This document shows, piece after piece, positions 17,407 through 26,856 of a DNA stretch of 33,243 nt. Below the pieces are notes generated by a model that saw only the letters and a program-made list of their open reading frames with translations, did no database searches and was not told the DNA's origin. The DNA is from Mariniphaga sp. (GTDB taxonomy: Bacteria > Bacteroidota > Bacteroidia > Bacteroidales > Prolixibacteraceae). Each line of letters starts with the position of its first letter. Position 1 is the stretch's first letter. Location of the stretch: contig JANXZJ010000093.1 in NCBI GenBank assembly GCA_025355585.1, positions 1-33,243 of the forward strand. Reading direction: 5' to 3'. The translations under genes and the position numbers were made by a program.

Positions 17407-18258
17407 ATGGAAATAATCTACGAAAAGATTTTTGTACCCCATAAACATTCTTTTATTACGCGAAAATTGGAGATGTCGCCAAATTCTCACAAGATCCACT
17501 CTCATAAGAATTTTGAATTGAATTACATCACATCAGGTTCCGGGAAAAGGATCATTGGAAATAGTATATCCAGCTATACAGAAGGAGATCTTGTGCTTTT
17601 AGGACCCAATATTCCACATTGCTGGGATGTTTTGGAGATAGGAGAGGACAATACTCCCGGATGTATCGTAACCCATTTTTATGAAAATATAATCAGTTCC
17701 GATTTTTTCAATATTCCTGAACTGGAGGAAGTTGTTACGCTGCTGAAAAATGCTGGTAACGGAATATGGTTTAAAGGTAAGAAAACAGAGAAAGTTGGTA
17801 TCGCACTTAAACGATTGGTTACTTTGAAAGGCCTTGAACGTTATATCGAATTGCTCAAAGTTTTTAACCTTTTGCTTCAGGTTGAAGAGCGTGAGAATTT
17901 GGCATTACCATCATCAATGCCAAACTCTTACGATAAAGATCATGTCCAGATTCATAAAATATATGAATATGTTTTTAAAAATATTCAGACTGGTATAAAA
18001 TTGAAGGAGGCTTCTTCGCTTGTCTTTATGGAACCAGGTTCATTTTGCAGGTATTTTAAAAAGAAGACAAATCAAACTTTTATGGATTATGTCAAGATAG
18101 TCCGTATAGGCATAGCTGCCAAGTTATTGGCCGAGACTGATAAACAGATAACCCAGATTTGCTACGAATGTGGATATAATAACCTTGCTAACTTCAACCA
18201 TTATTTCAAGGTTATCATGAAGAAAACCCCGTCAGAATACCGCAAGGATTTTGAATAG
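17407..18258 (+). CDS. AraC-family transcriptional regulator
   Basis: The reading frame opens at 17341, but the start at 17407 (MEIIYEKIFVPHKH) is preferred because a -7 box lies at 17374-17381, giving 283 residues. Residues 20-120 look like the AraC cupin sensor domain (HSHKNFELNYITSGSGKRIIG and GDLVLLGPNIPHCW), which binds a small sugar ligand. The C-terminal 100 residues are the double helix-turn-helix: IKLKEASSLVFMEPGSFCRYFKKKTNQTFMDYV, then ITQICYECGYNNLANFNHYFKVIMKKTPSEYRKDF. It is divergent from the lyase cluster and followed in the same direction by the GH78 gene, so it is the likely local activator of sugar use. The ligand is unknown. Confidence 0.88.
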   Translation: MEIIYEKIFVPHKHSFITRKLEMSPNSHKIHSHKNFELNYITSGSGKRIIGNSISSYTEGDLVLLGPNIPHCWDVLEIGEDNTPGCIVTHFYENIISSDFFNIPELEEVVTLLKNAGNGIWFKGKKTEKVGIALKRLVTLKGLERYIELLKVFNLLLQVEERENLALPSSMPNSYDKDHVQIHKIYEYVFKNIQTGIKLKEASSLVFMEPGSFCRYFKKKTNQTFMDYVKIVRIGIAAKLLAETDKQITQICYECGYNNLANFNHYFKVIMKKTPSEYRKDFE

Positions 18259-18433
18259 TCTTGGTCCTTTAATTTGTTAGCTATCGGTATTTTTTTCTGT
18301 TTCGACATCACTTAATCTTTATCTAAAAACACTTTTCCCAGAGTTAATATTGTATAGGATTCAGACAACAATTGATACGGAAAATACATTTTTCTGGTGT
18401 TTCTTTGATTGGGCTATTTCTAAAATATTGAAT

Positions 18434-21214
18434 ATGAGAGTATCTATCTTATCCTGTGCAAAAATGGCATTTTTGAGTGTCATGATCGTACTTGGATGCT
18501 TCAATGTTTTTAGTACCCCGACAAATAGTCATTCGCAGTATAAATTTGAAAAATTGCTCGTCGAGTATGCTGAAAACCCAATTAATATCGACGAAATGCA
18601 TCCCCGGTTCTCGTGGATCATATCATCAGAGAAACGAAACCAAATTCAATCAGCCTATCGGATATTGGTAGCTTCTTCTCCAGCTAAACTGAAAGATCCC
18701 AATCCCGATTTGTGGGATTCGGGCAGGATCGAATCCTCAGAAACCATTCAGCATGAATACGAAAATGACAACCTTAAATCGAATACAAGTTATTATTGGA
18801 GATTCATTTCCTGGGACGGGGATGGGAAAGTGCACGAAAGTCCGATAGCAAAATTTGAGACTGCATTTTTATCCGGGACTGAATGGATTGCTAACTGGAT
18901 AGGAAAAGGTGCCAAAACGGAGTTGTTACCACAGCAGGGCTTTTATAAAGACATAAAGGAGCAATTCACAGGGAAAGATACCATTGTTCATGACGGCAAT
19001 TCATTGCTGTTAAGGCATGAAGTCCAATTAGACAAGAAAGTTAAGTCTGCAAAAGCATACGTTACAGGACTTGGATTCTATGAATTTTTCATCAATGGAG
19101 AGCGGGTTGGCGACCATGTTCTAGCTCCTGCTAAAACTCCCTATCACAAAACGATTCTTTACGACACCTATGATGTTACGAATTTGCTGAAGCAGGGTGT
19201 GAATGCATTCGGAATTCACCTTGGCAACGGATGGTACAACCCTTATAAAAAATGGTGGAACGATTACCGGATGCAATGGTTCGGGAGTAAAAAGGCTGTT
19301 GCACAAATTCATATAACTTATACGGATGGAACCACCAAAGTGTTTACCACTGATAAGAATTGGAAATGGGCTCTGGGACCGATAACTTACAATTGCGTTT
19401 ACGACGGTGAAATCTATGATGCCAACCTCGATCATGAAGGTTGGACCAAACCCGGTTACAACGACTCAGATTGGAAGCCGGTTACGATAATGGAAAAGCC
19501 GAAAGCACAACTCGTTTCTCACCGGATGCCAGCTATAAAAGTCAATGAAATATTTAAACCTGAAGAAGTTAAAGTTTCAAAAGATGGTATGAAGGTTTAT
19601 AACATGGGCCAGAATTTCTCGGGTTGGGTACGTATAAAAGCGAAAGGCAAAAAGAATACAAATTTGAAAATCAGGTTCGCAGAAGACCTTAATATTGATG
19701 GTACTATTGATGTGACAAGCAATGAACATGCAAATGCAACAGCCGGGTACATCATGAAAGGTCAGGGAATAGAAACCTATGAGACTCATTTTTCTTATTT
19801 TGGATTTAAATATGTTGAAATATCGGCGCTGAACGGGCCGCTCAATATCCTTGATATTGAAGGTTGTGCAGTATATTCCGACAATAAGCAAACCGGGAGT
19901 TTTGAATGTGACAATCTGCTTGTTAATAAAATACACAAGGCGACAGTTTGGTCGCAGAAAAGCAACATGCTGGGTTATCCGATGGATTGTCCGCAACGTG
20001 ATGAGCGGCTTGGTTGGTTTGGCGACGCGCAGGTGACGGCGGAAGAAGCGATGTTTAATTTTGACATGGCCTTGTTCTATGAAAACTGGTTTGAAGGAAT
20101 CAAATATAACCAGGATGAAAAAACGGGTGACATTCCCATTATTTCGCCACGTCCGTATATTAAAGACGATGGTATTGAGTGGAGCAGCACCTATCTGATA
20201 ATGCTTTGGCAGTATTATTCCTATTATGGCGATAAACGTATTTTACAACGACATTATCCGGCGATGAAACGCTACATGTCTTTTCTTGATAATATTTCGA
20301 AAGATTTGATCCTGCCAATGGGGTGGATTGGCGACTGGGGAAGCATGGTAAAAGGTTGGAAAGAAGGTCAGCCCGAGTCGGTTCCAACTGCTTTTTATTT
20401 CCTGGATGCCAAAATAATGGCCGATGTTGCTGGTGTGTTGGGAAACAATGCCGATCGGGAATATTATCTGCATTTGTCCGGTCAGATTAAAGAAAAGTAT
20501 AACAAAACCTACCTGAATTTCGAAACCGGAAACTACAACGACGCCAGCCAGATGGCTAACGCATTTCCGCTTTACCTTGGAATTGTTCCTGAAGTAATGA
20601 AGCAAAAGGTGCTGGATAACCTGGTAAATGATATAGTAGTCAACAATGCCGCACACCTGACAACCGGCGTGCTGGGTACGAAATATATGCCCGAAGCGCT
20701 TGCCAAACTTGGCCGTGGTGATATTGCCTGGAAAATTATCAATCAAAAAACATCTCCAGGCTGGAACGATATGATGAGCAAATACACCACCATGTGTGAA
20801 TTCTGGACCTTGAAACAATCGAAAAACCACGTTATGATGGGTAGTATTGATGCCTGGTTTTATAAATACATAGTTGGTATTCAGTTGGATGAAAAGAGTC
20901 CTGCATTTGCTGTATTTCAGGTGAAACCTTTATTGCCCGATAGTCTTGGATTTGGAAAAGCGCAAATTGAAACGATGCGTGGCAGGATATCTTCAGAATG
21001 GGAAAGACATCTGGGACTGTTCACTTTAAAACTGGAAGTTCCATTTAATACGTCTGCGATGGTCTACATTCCGGGAAGTGATAAATCAAGAATAGTAGAA
21101 AGTAAGGTCCTGGTAGAAAAAGTTGTGGGACTTGAATACCGGGGTTTTAAAAACGGAGTTCATATCCTGAAAGTGCATTCGGGTAATTATTTATTTACAA
21201 CAATTACGGATTAA
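18434..21214 (+). CDS. GH78 alpha-L-rhamnosidase, exported
   Basis: A 926-residue enzyme when started at 18434 (MRVSILSCAKMAFLSVMIVLGCF); an in-frame ATG at 18350 would add 28 residues before an otherwise good signal peptide. After the signal come fibronectin-like and jelly-roll domains (ISWISS/KFEKLLVEYAENPINIDEMHPRFSW near the start), then the (alpha/alpha)6 barrel with DCPQRDERLGWFGDAQ, including E524 in the acid motif, and the base motif TTMCEFW with E789. The 265-residue spacing between the two acids agrees with characterised members. The sandwich at the C-terminus begins near FQVKPLLPDSLGF. It hydrolyses terminal alpha-L-rhamnose in the periplasm or outside. The next gene follows after 13 bases. 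Confidence 0.92.
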   Translation: MRVSILSCAKMAFLSVMIVLGCFNVFSTPTNSHSQYKFEKLLVEYAENPINIDEMHPRFSWIISSEKRNQIQSAYRILVASSPAKLKDPNPDLWDSGRIESSETIQHEYENDNLKSNTSYYWRFISWDGDGKVHESPIAKFETAFLSGTEWIANWIGKGAKTELLPQQGFYKDIKEQFTGKDTIVHDGNSLLLRHEVQLDKKVKSAKAYVTGLGFYEFFINGERVGDHVLAPAKTPYHKTILYDTYDVTNLLKQGVNAFGIHLGNGWYNPYKKWWNDYRMQWFGSKKAVAQIHITYTDGTTKVFTTDKNWKWALGPITYNCVYDGEIYDANLDHEGWTKPGYNDSDWKPVTIMEKPKAQLVSHRMPAIKVNEIFKPEEVKVSKDGMKVYNMGQNFSGWVRIKAKGKKNTNLKIRFAEDLNIDGTIDVTSNEHANATAGYIMKGQGIETYETHFSYFGFKYVEISALNGPLNILDIEGCAVYSDNKQTGSFECDNLLVNKIHKATVWSQKSNMLGYPMDCPQRDERLGWFGDAQVTAEEAMFNFDMALFYENWFEGIKYNQDEKTGDIPIISPRPYIKDDGIEWSSTYLIMLWQYYSYYGDKRILQRHYPAMKRYMSFLDNISKDLILPMGWIGDWGSMVKGWKEGQPESVPTAFYFLDAKIMADVAGVLGNNADREYYLHLSGQIKEKYNKTYLNFETGNYNDASQMANAFPLYLGIVPEVMKQKVLDNLVNDIVVNNAAHLTTGVLGTKYMPEALAKLGRGDIAWKIINQKTSPGWNDMMSKYTTMCEFWTLKQSKNHVMMGSIDAWFYKYIVGIQLDEKSPAFAVFQVKPLLPDSLGFGKAQIETMRGRISSEWERHLGLFTLKLEVPFNTSAMVYIPGSDKSRIVESKVLVEKVVGLEYRGFKNGVHILKVHSGNYLFTTITD

Positions 21215-21227
21215 CAACTGGTATATT

Positions 21228-23501
21228 ATGAGAAAATTGGATGTAAAGCTATTCCTTATCATTCCCAGCCTTTTAATGGTTGTTATTCTTTCATGCCAAC
21301 AGGGAGCAAAGAAAGCAGAAAACAATTCACAACCGGAAGTTTATCAGGATGTTCCGTTTGTTCAGGAATCTCACGAAGCTTACAAGATCAGTGATAATCC
21401 TGCCGATAACGAAGTCCGGGGTATTGCCATAGACCATGAATCAAACGTCTGGATTGCCACCGCTTCCGGAATTTTCTGTAAGCTAAAAGGTTCGAGAATA
21501 TGGAACCCCGTCATTTCGGGAGAAGAAAGGGGACCTGCCTATTCGGTTGTGGTAAATATAAATGGTGATGTTTTACTGGGAGTTTGGAACGGAATTTATC
21601 GGTTCAGTAATCAGCAACTTAAAAAAGAAGAGGGTGTTAAATCGCCAATCTCGGTAATTTGCAATGACGGAACCGGGAATTATGCGCTGGGACCCTATGG
21701 GATCTGGCGTTTCACCAACAATAAATGGGAACAGCAGGACTATGCTATTGCACGCACAGTTCGGGATGCAATTACTGACGGTAAAGGCAGTTTACTGGTC
21801 GCGACCGATGCCGGACTTTATCGGTGCAAAGATGGTAAAACGACAATCTATCAGGACGTTTCTGAATTAATCAGTTGTTATGTCAGGGCAATTTCATTCG
21901 ATCCTTCCGGAAATATCTGGGCTGGTGTAATGGGCGGCGTTTCTATCCGCGACAGTGAGCATTTGATGAAGAATCTAACACCCAAAGAGGGAATTCCTTC
22001 CGTTTGGGTAAACTGCATTCGCCAATCTCCCGATGGATTGATGTGGGTTGGCACCGATGTCGGGGTGGTTAGGTATGCCAAAGATGGTTCACACTCGTTG
22101 CGTTTCAGTAAACGGTGGTTAACTGACAACAAAGTGACTGGTGTGGCTTTTGACGGTGAAGGGAATGCCTGGATAGCCACATTCAATGGCGTTAGTGAAA
22201 TCAAACGAAAGATGATGACACTAGAGGACAAGGAGAAGAATTTTTACGGTCAGTTGATGAGAAAGCACATGCGAGATCCCTGGACCTGTGGAATCCTTCG
22301 GCTGGAAATTCCCGGAGATACCACCACCTGGCGTAATTCCGATGACGATAATGACGGAGAATACACAGGTGGATATTTGGCAATGGAAAGTTTCAGGTAT
22401 GCGGTCACAAAAGATGCAGATGCAAAGGTCAAGGCCAGAAAAGCTTTTGAGTTTCTGAAATATCTGCAGACAGTTACCGAAACAGAAGGCTTTTTCGCCC
22501 GATCAGTAGTCCCTGCTTCCTGGCCAAAAGTGAACGATACTAACAGAACTTATAACGACAAACAAATTGCCGATGAGCTGGTTAATGATCCGAGATATAA
22601 ACCTGTCGAACAAAGGTGGCGTAAATCGAAAGACGGAAAATGGTTGTGGAAAGGGGATACAAGCAGCGATGAAATGGATGGTCACATGATGGGTTATTTC
22701 TTCTACTATGAGTTTGCCACAGGCGAGGAAGAGAAAATTCTTGTCCGCAACCACGTACAGAAAATTGTAGATTACCTGATGAAAAACAATTATAACTTCA
22801 TCGACATTGACGGGACTCACACACATTGGGCCGTTTGGTCGCCTGACCAGTTAAATCACGATCCGGACTGGTCTTCGGAAAGAAGTATCAACTCATTGGA
22901 ACTTCTTGCTTACCTGAAATTTGCAGCACACATTACCGGAGACGAAAAATATGAAAAGGCTTATCTCCGCTTAATCGAAAAGGAAGGCTATCTGGAAAAT
23001 ATTTCTCATTTGAATTCCAAAAACCCTGCCTGGCAGATCTATTTCGACCGGACCATGGAAGGTTATCTTTTCCCGATTCTGCTGAAATACGAAAACGACC
23101 CTAAGCTCCATGCATTCTATTCCAAGCTGATAGACGAGTGGATGGCCAATCAGCCAGATGGTGAAAACCTGATCAATAACCTGACTTATGCAATTGCCAC
23201 AGGTAAAAAAGTCAATGTAAATCAGACCATTGAATTTCTGAAAGATGCTCCGCTCGACCTGGTCGACTGGCCGATCGATCATACTTTGCGCGAAGATGTC
23301 CAAATTGTGAGAAGCCCGATTCTGGAAGAAATTCAGATTTCTGAACTTCCGCCGGCAAGTATTCGTTCCACTGTAAGGTGGGATAAAAATCCATGGGCGG
23401 CTGTGCAAGGCGATCCGCATCAGGTAAGGGAGCCTGTTTTCTGGCTTTGGCCTTACTGGATGGCTCGCTATCTCGATATCATAGTGGCTCCTAAACATTA
23501 A
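21228..23501 (+). CDS. Lipoprotein with seven-repeat propeller and helical C-terminal domain
   Basis: A 757-residue protein with a lipoprotein signal (VVILSC, lipidated C23). Residues about 50-330 hold seven repeats of the two-component-regulator propeller type, for example IAIDHESNVWIATASGIF, ISFDPSGNIWAGVMGGVSI and VAFDGEGNAWIATFNGVSEI, enough for one full ring. No kinase or receiver follows. Instead there are about 420 residues of mainly helical sequence with Trp/Asp/His-rich segments (SSDEMDGHMMGYFFYYEF, THTHWAVWSPDQLNHDPDW, SINSLELLAYLKFAAHITG) that resemble an alpha/alpha toroid as in several glycoside hydrolases and lyases. I do not recognise the family. It sits 13 bases after the rhamnosidase and 18 before the esterase, so an extracytoplasmic role on the same glycan is likely. 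Confidence 0.7.
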   Translation: MRKLDVKLFLIIPSLLMVVILSCQQGAKKAENNSQPEVYQDVPFVQESHEAYKISDNPADNEVRGIAIDHESNVWIATASGIFCKLKGSRIWNPVISGEERGPAYSVVVNINGDVLLGVWNGIYRFSNQQLKKEEGVKSPISVICNDGTGNYALGPYGIWRFTNNKWEQQDYAIARTVRDAITDGKGSLLVATDAGLYRCKDGKTTIYQDVSELISCYVRAISFDPSGNIWAGVMGGVSIRDSEHLMKNLTPKEGIPSVWVNCIRQSPDGLMWVGTDVGVVRYAKDGSHSLRFSKRWLTDNKVTGVAFDGEGNAWIATFNGVSEIKRKMMTLEDKEKNFYGQLMRKHMRDPWTCGILRLEIPGDTTTWRNSDDDNDGEYTGGYLAMESFRYAVTKDADAKVKARKAFEFLKYLQTVTETEGFFARSVVPASWPKVNDTNRTYNDKQIADELVNDPRYKPVEQRWRKSKDGKWLWKGDTSSDEMDGHMMGYFFYYEFATGEEEKILVRNHVQKIVDYLMKNNYNFIDIDGTHTHWAVWSPDQLNHDPDWSSERSINSLELLAYLKFAAHITGDEKYEKAYLRLIEKEGYLENISHLNSKNPAWQIYFDRTMEGYLFPILLKYENDPKLHAFYSKLIDEWMANQPDGENLINNLTYAIATGKKVNVNQTIEFLKDAPLDLVDWPIDHTLREDVQIVRSPILEEIQISELPPASIRSTVRWDKNPWAAVQGDPHQVREPVFWLWPYWMARYLDIIVAPKH

Positions 23502-23519
23502 TTTTAAAAACTTACCAAT

Positions 23520-24686
23520 ATGAAAATGATTCAGAATATTTTGATGATTGCTTTTCTTGTTTGTTTTGCAATCAATGGTTTTGCCCAGGATAACATGCTT
23601 TGTCAGGATGCTTACTGGACAGAAGACCAGGCAAATGTAATTATGAAAAAATGGGCCGGAGAATGGAAAACAAAGGCTGACTGGGAAAAACGGGCTGATG
23701 TGATCCGCCAGGGAATCATCAAAGGGATGAAACTGGACCAGATGCCTGTCGTTAACAATGATTTCAAACCGATCATCCGGAATACCCGCACGATGGATGG
23801 TTATATCGTTGAAAATATTGCAATAGAGAGTTTTCCGGGTTTTTACATCACCGGAAATCTGTACCGTCCGCTTAAAGCTGATAAAAAATGTCCTGCAATC
23901 TTAACCCCTCATGGACATTGGGTTGACCGGCGCATGAGTCCCGATGTTCAAACAAGGAGCGCCTGTTTTGCACGGATGGGCGCTGTTGTTTTCGCTTACG
24001 ATATGGTTGGCTATGGTGATTCAAAGCAAGTGAATCACAAAATTCCAATTGCCCTTTTATTGCAGACATTCAACAGCAAGCGGGTACTCGATTACCTTGT
24101 TTCACGCACTGATGTTGATCCTGAACGGATTGGTATCACCGGGGAATCAGGGGGTGGTACTCAAACCATAATGATTACAGCAATTGATAGTCGTATTAAA
24201 GTTTCTGTGCCTGTAGTGATGGTATCAGCTTACTTTTTTGGTGGGTGTATCTGCGAAAGTGGAATGCCGGTTCACAGAAGCAAAAACCATCAGACCAACA
24301 ATGTTGAAATTGCCGCGCTTTGTGCACCCCGCCCCATGTTGCTGATCTCCGATGGCGGCGACTGGACCAAAAATACACCCCGCATTGAATTTCCTTACAT
24401 TCAAAAAGTATATGCGTTGTATGATGCTGAAAGCAAATTGGATAATGCACATTTCCCGGCGGAAAGACATGACTTTGGACCGACAAAAAGATACCCGGTT
24501 TATAATTTCTTCGATCATTACCTGGGCATGGACGGTGGAAAATTGCCTTACGAATATGGATTTGATGAGCGTTTTGTGACCATCTTACCCAAAGAAGAAC
24601 TGATGATTTTTACTGACAAGAATCCCATTCCGGCAAATGCGTTGAAGGGCGATGAGGCAGTTATGACCTATTTAAAATTGCATTAA
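23520..24686 (+). CDS. Exported alpha/beta hydrolase, acetyl-xylan-esterase-like
   Basis: A 388-residue serine hydrolase with signal peptide (MKMIQNILMIAFLVCFAINGFAQ). The core alpha/beta-hydrolase fold shows the oxyanion strand AILTPHGHW, the nucleophile elbow GITGESGGGTQT with S200, an acid in LLISDGGDWT (D278 or D281) and the catalytic His in ERHDFGPTKR (H327). Relatives in polysaccharide loci remove acetyl or other ester groups from sugars so that glycosidases can act. The segment ICESGMPVHRSKNHQTNN is typical of this family's large members. It is the third gene after the rhamnosidase, in one apparent operon. The ester bond attacked is not known. Confidence 0.83.
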   Translation: MKMIQNILMIAFLVCFAINGFAQDNMLCQDAYWTEDQANVIMKKWAGEWKTKADWEKRADVIRQGIIKGMKLDQMPVVNNDFKPIIRNTRTMDGYIVENIAIESFPGFYITGNLYRPLKADKKCPAILTPHGHWVDRRMSPDVQTRSACFARMGAVVFAYDMVGYGDSKQVNHKIPIALLLQTFNSKRVLDYLVSRTDVDPERIGITGESGGGTQTIMITAIDSRIKVSVPVVMVSAYFFGGCICESGMPVHRSKNHQTNNVEIAALCAPRPMLLISDGGDWTKNTPRIEFPYIQKVYALYDAESKLDNAHFPAERHDFGPTKRYPVYNFFDHYLGMDGGKLPYEYGFDERFVTILPKEELMIFTDKNPIPANALKGDEAVMTYLKLH

Positions 24687-24709
24687 TCAATTATAGCATT
24701 GTAAATTTG
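24678..24709 (+). promoter_or_regulatory. Promoter of the S41-like gene
   Basis: A TTG (24678-24680) followed after 21 bases by TAAATTTG (24702-24709) matches the Bacteroidota -33/-7 pattern. It overlaps the last codons of the esterase gene and leaves a leader of about 75 bases before the ATG at 24790, so this gene seems to have its own promoter. Confidence 0.5.
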
Positions 24710-24789
24710 ACAGTCGTTTGAACATTCAAAATCCAGGATTATAAACGGGTGATTCTTTTTATGGTTTTATTTAAGAAATTGAGAAGTAC

Positions 24790-26112
24790 ATGTATAAAAT
24801 TTTGATATTAAATATTCTGGTACTGCTTACATTCAATTCTTTTTCACAGAATTACTGGAAAATCGAAAATGAATACGGTGATGAGATTTTACTCACCATT
24901 CATCTGAATAGTGAGCAAAAAACTTTTGAAGCTTTTACCAGAAAAGATGCGCTGAAGGATCTTGCAGGTATCATCACTTATACATTGGCAAAGGCCGCCG
25001 GGAAATTAAAATACCCCGAAATTGTTTATATCGAAGGGAAAACTCAAAACAAAAATGACAGTCTGCAGTTAACCGGCACCTTTAATTACTTCGACAAACA
25101 GTTTCAGTTTTCAGCTTCAATTTCAGGCCCAAATTTTAAAGGAAAATACCTCGACGCCAGAAACAGGTCCCACCAATTGGTAGGTGTTAAAGTGACAACT
25201 GACAAACCGATAAAGGATTATGCATCAATTATCAATTCTGCATTTTTAATTACAGAGAAGAATATTTTCCACAAGACTTTGCTTAAGTCAAGTGATTGGG
25301 CTAGTTTTAGAAAAAAGATGAACGAGCTGAAATCGAAGATCGCTGATGATTATGAGCTTGCTGCAATTTTCTTTTGGCTGGGGAAAGATCTTCCTTTTTC
25401 GCCTTTTGAAATTAGAAAAACAACGCACCGGAATAATGCCTCAGATAGAAATAATGAAGTAATTTTAAGGGAAGTTAAGAGCAATACTGCTGTTTTTGAA
25501 GCCAATAAACTGCCATCAAATCAAAAGGAAATGGATAGTATTGCCGTGGTCATTGCTAAAAAAGGATATACGAACCTTGTAATTGATCTTCGCGGAAGAA
25601 CCAATATAAACCCGTGTACTGCAAATGTTTTGGTGAATTATCTTTCGGATAAATCTTTTAGTGCCGGCATTTACCTGACCAGGAAATGGTTTGATAGCAA
25701 TATTTCTATTCCGAACGTTGAGGATTATAAAAAATCGTTTAAAAGTTTTGCTGAGCCTGGATATCAGGTAGTAGAGTTATACAAGGAGTCTGGCCGGTAC
25801 TTCGATGTCGTTCCCGTTAAAAAACCCTATAAAGGTAAAGTCTATATTTTAGCAGATTCGAGGACCTCAAAAACTGCCGAAGTCTTGATTTATATATTGA
25901 AGAATAAAAAGATAGCAACGATTATCGGGCAAAAAACAGCTGGAGCCTTGATGCTGGCAGAGCGTATAACAATCAACAATGAATATGACATTTATTTACC
26001 TGTCTCTGAATATTATACTGCAGAGGGAAGGAGTCTGAATAAAATTGGAATTGAACCCGATATCAAGGTATCCGGCGAAGATGCAATGAAATATGTTCTA
26101 AAAACCTTTTGA
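24790..26112 (+). CDS. S41-peptidase-like exported protein with degenerate active site
   Basis: A 440-residue protein with a signal peptide (MYKILILNILVLLTFNSFSQ). The C-terminal 200 residues resemble the tail-specific protease (S41) core: YTNLVIDLRGRTNIN, KGKVYILADSRTSKTAEVLIY, TIIGQKTAGALML and YYTAEGRSLNKIGIEPDI. In active members the nucleophile lies in a T-F-S-A-A-E or S-A-S-A-S-E motif; here the aligned stretch is RTSKTAE, with Lys where Ser is expected, and the later Lys of the CtpA type is missing. The N-terminal 200 residues are strand-rich and unassigned. It may be an inactive binding protein, or Ser one position earlier may substitute. It has its own promoter, so its link to the esterase operon is loose. 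Confidence 0.7.
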   Translation: MYKILILNILVLLTFNSFSQNYWKIENEYGDEILLTIHLNSEQKTFEAFTRKDALKDLAGIITYTLAKAAGKLKYPEIVYIEGKTQNKNDSLQLTGTFNYFDKQFQFSASISGPNFKGKYLDARNRSHQLVGVKVTTDKPIKDYASIINSAFLITEKNIFHKTLLKSSDWASFRKKMNELKSKIADDYELAAIFFWLGKDLPFSPFEIRKTTHRNNASDRNNEVILREVKSNTAVFEANKLPSNQKEMDSIAVVIAKKGYTNLVIDLRGRTNINPCTANVLVNYLSDKSFSAGIYLTRKWFDSNISIPNVEDYKKSFKSFAEPGYQVVELYKESGRYFDVVPVKKPYKGKVYILADSRTSKTAEVLIYILKNKKIATIIGQKTAGALMLAERITINNEYDIYLPVSEYYTAEGRSLNKIGIEPDIKVSGEDAMKYVLKTF

Positions 26113-26211
26113 GAAACTGGTATTGGAACTAAGAAAAATTGAAAAACGCAATAAGTTAATGGATTTCGATTTAAACTTTTTGTACAGGTTGAACTTCTTC
26201 AATTGACTCCA

Positions 26212-26634
26212 TTACAACAGCTGGTTAAATTCTAACCGTTCACCATCAGGGCCAAGGATATTGAAATATTTGCAGCCATTTTCCCAAAAAGGAAGAAAAA
26301 CAGGTTCTTGTTCAATGACATGCAACGATCCATTCTTCAATGCAGTAAAAGCAGAATCAATATCATTTACATCGAATGTAATATGATCGATATGTCCGTC
26401 TTTCCGTTCCCTTATTTCTTTTAACTTCTGCTCAGGCAATTGGTACAATTCAATGATGACCTCCCCATTTTTCATCATGACGCACGTACCGGTTTCGCCA
26501 TCATCCTGAAATGGAGATTGCATCGCCTTGCTGAACCCAAGTTGTTCGTAAAAAGCCGCAGAGACAACGACATCAGTAACAGGAATACCCACATGTTGAA
26601 GGCGTTTGGTCAGACTGGAAATTTGATTTTCCAT
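26212..26634 (-). CDS. VOC-family (glyoxalase/bleomycin-resistance fold) protein
   Basis: A 140-residue cytoplasmic protein with two beta-alpha-beta-beta-beta halves. LQHVGIPVTDVVVSAAFYEQLGF opens the first half and HIDHITFDVNDIDSAFTAL the second; the end FNILGPDGERLEFNQL gives the usual metal-ligand Glu. The family includes isomerases, dioxygenases and resistance proteins that use a metal between the two halves. Nothing nearby identifies its substrate. It is convergent with the S41-like gene and stands alone, so it is probably unrelated to the glycan cluster. Confidence 0.85.
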   Translation of the reverse strand: MENQISSLTKRLQHVGIPVTDVVVSAAFYEQLGFSKAMQSPFQDDGETGTCVMMKNGEVIIELYQLPEQKLKEIRERKDGHIDHITFDVNDIDSAFTALKNGSLHVIEQEPVFLPFWENGCKYFNILGPDGERLEFNQLL

Positions 26635-26856
26635 ATTGGTTAATTTTTAATTAATTGATAATCTTTTATTTAATTCTCAGGCGCAATACCATGCTAAAAG
26701 TACACAAAAGCATGATGCATTTTGTTACAAATCAATCGGGGCAAAGTTTTAAATCCCATTTTGTGTGCTGAGCAGTAATTTTTGCTCCAAATCTGGTTGA
26801 TGGGTCTTCAACAAAATGGAAAATATCTTTTCGGGATTTGACACTTTAAAAACTGC

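Noticed and set aside
18291..18307. TTTCTGTTTCGACAT upstream of the GH78 gene as a third AraC element
   Set aside because: Only about eight bases (TTCTGTTT) match the 26-bp element and the orientation is opposite to that needed for the GH78 promoter.
20243..20830. 195-residue minus-strand frame inside the GH78 gene
   Set aside because: Wholly antisense to a well-conserved catalytic domain, with no recognisable motif or promoter.
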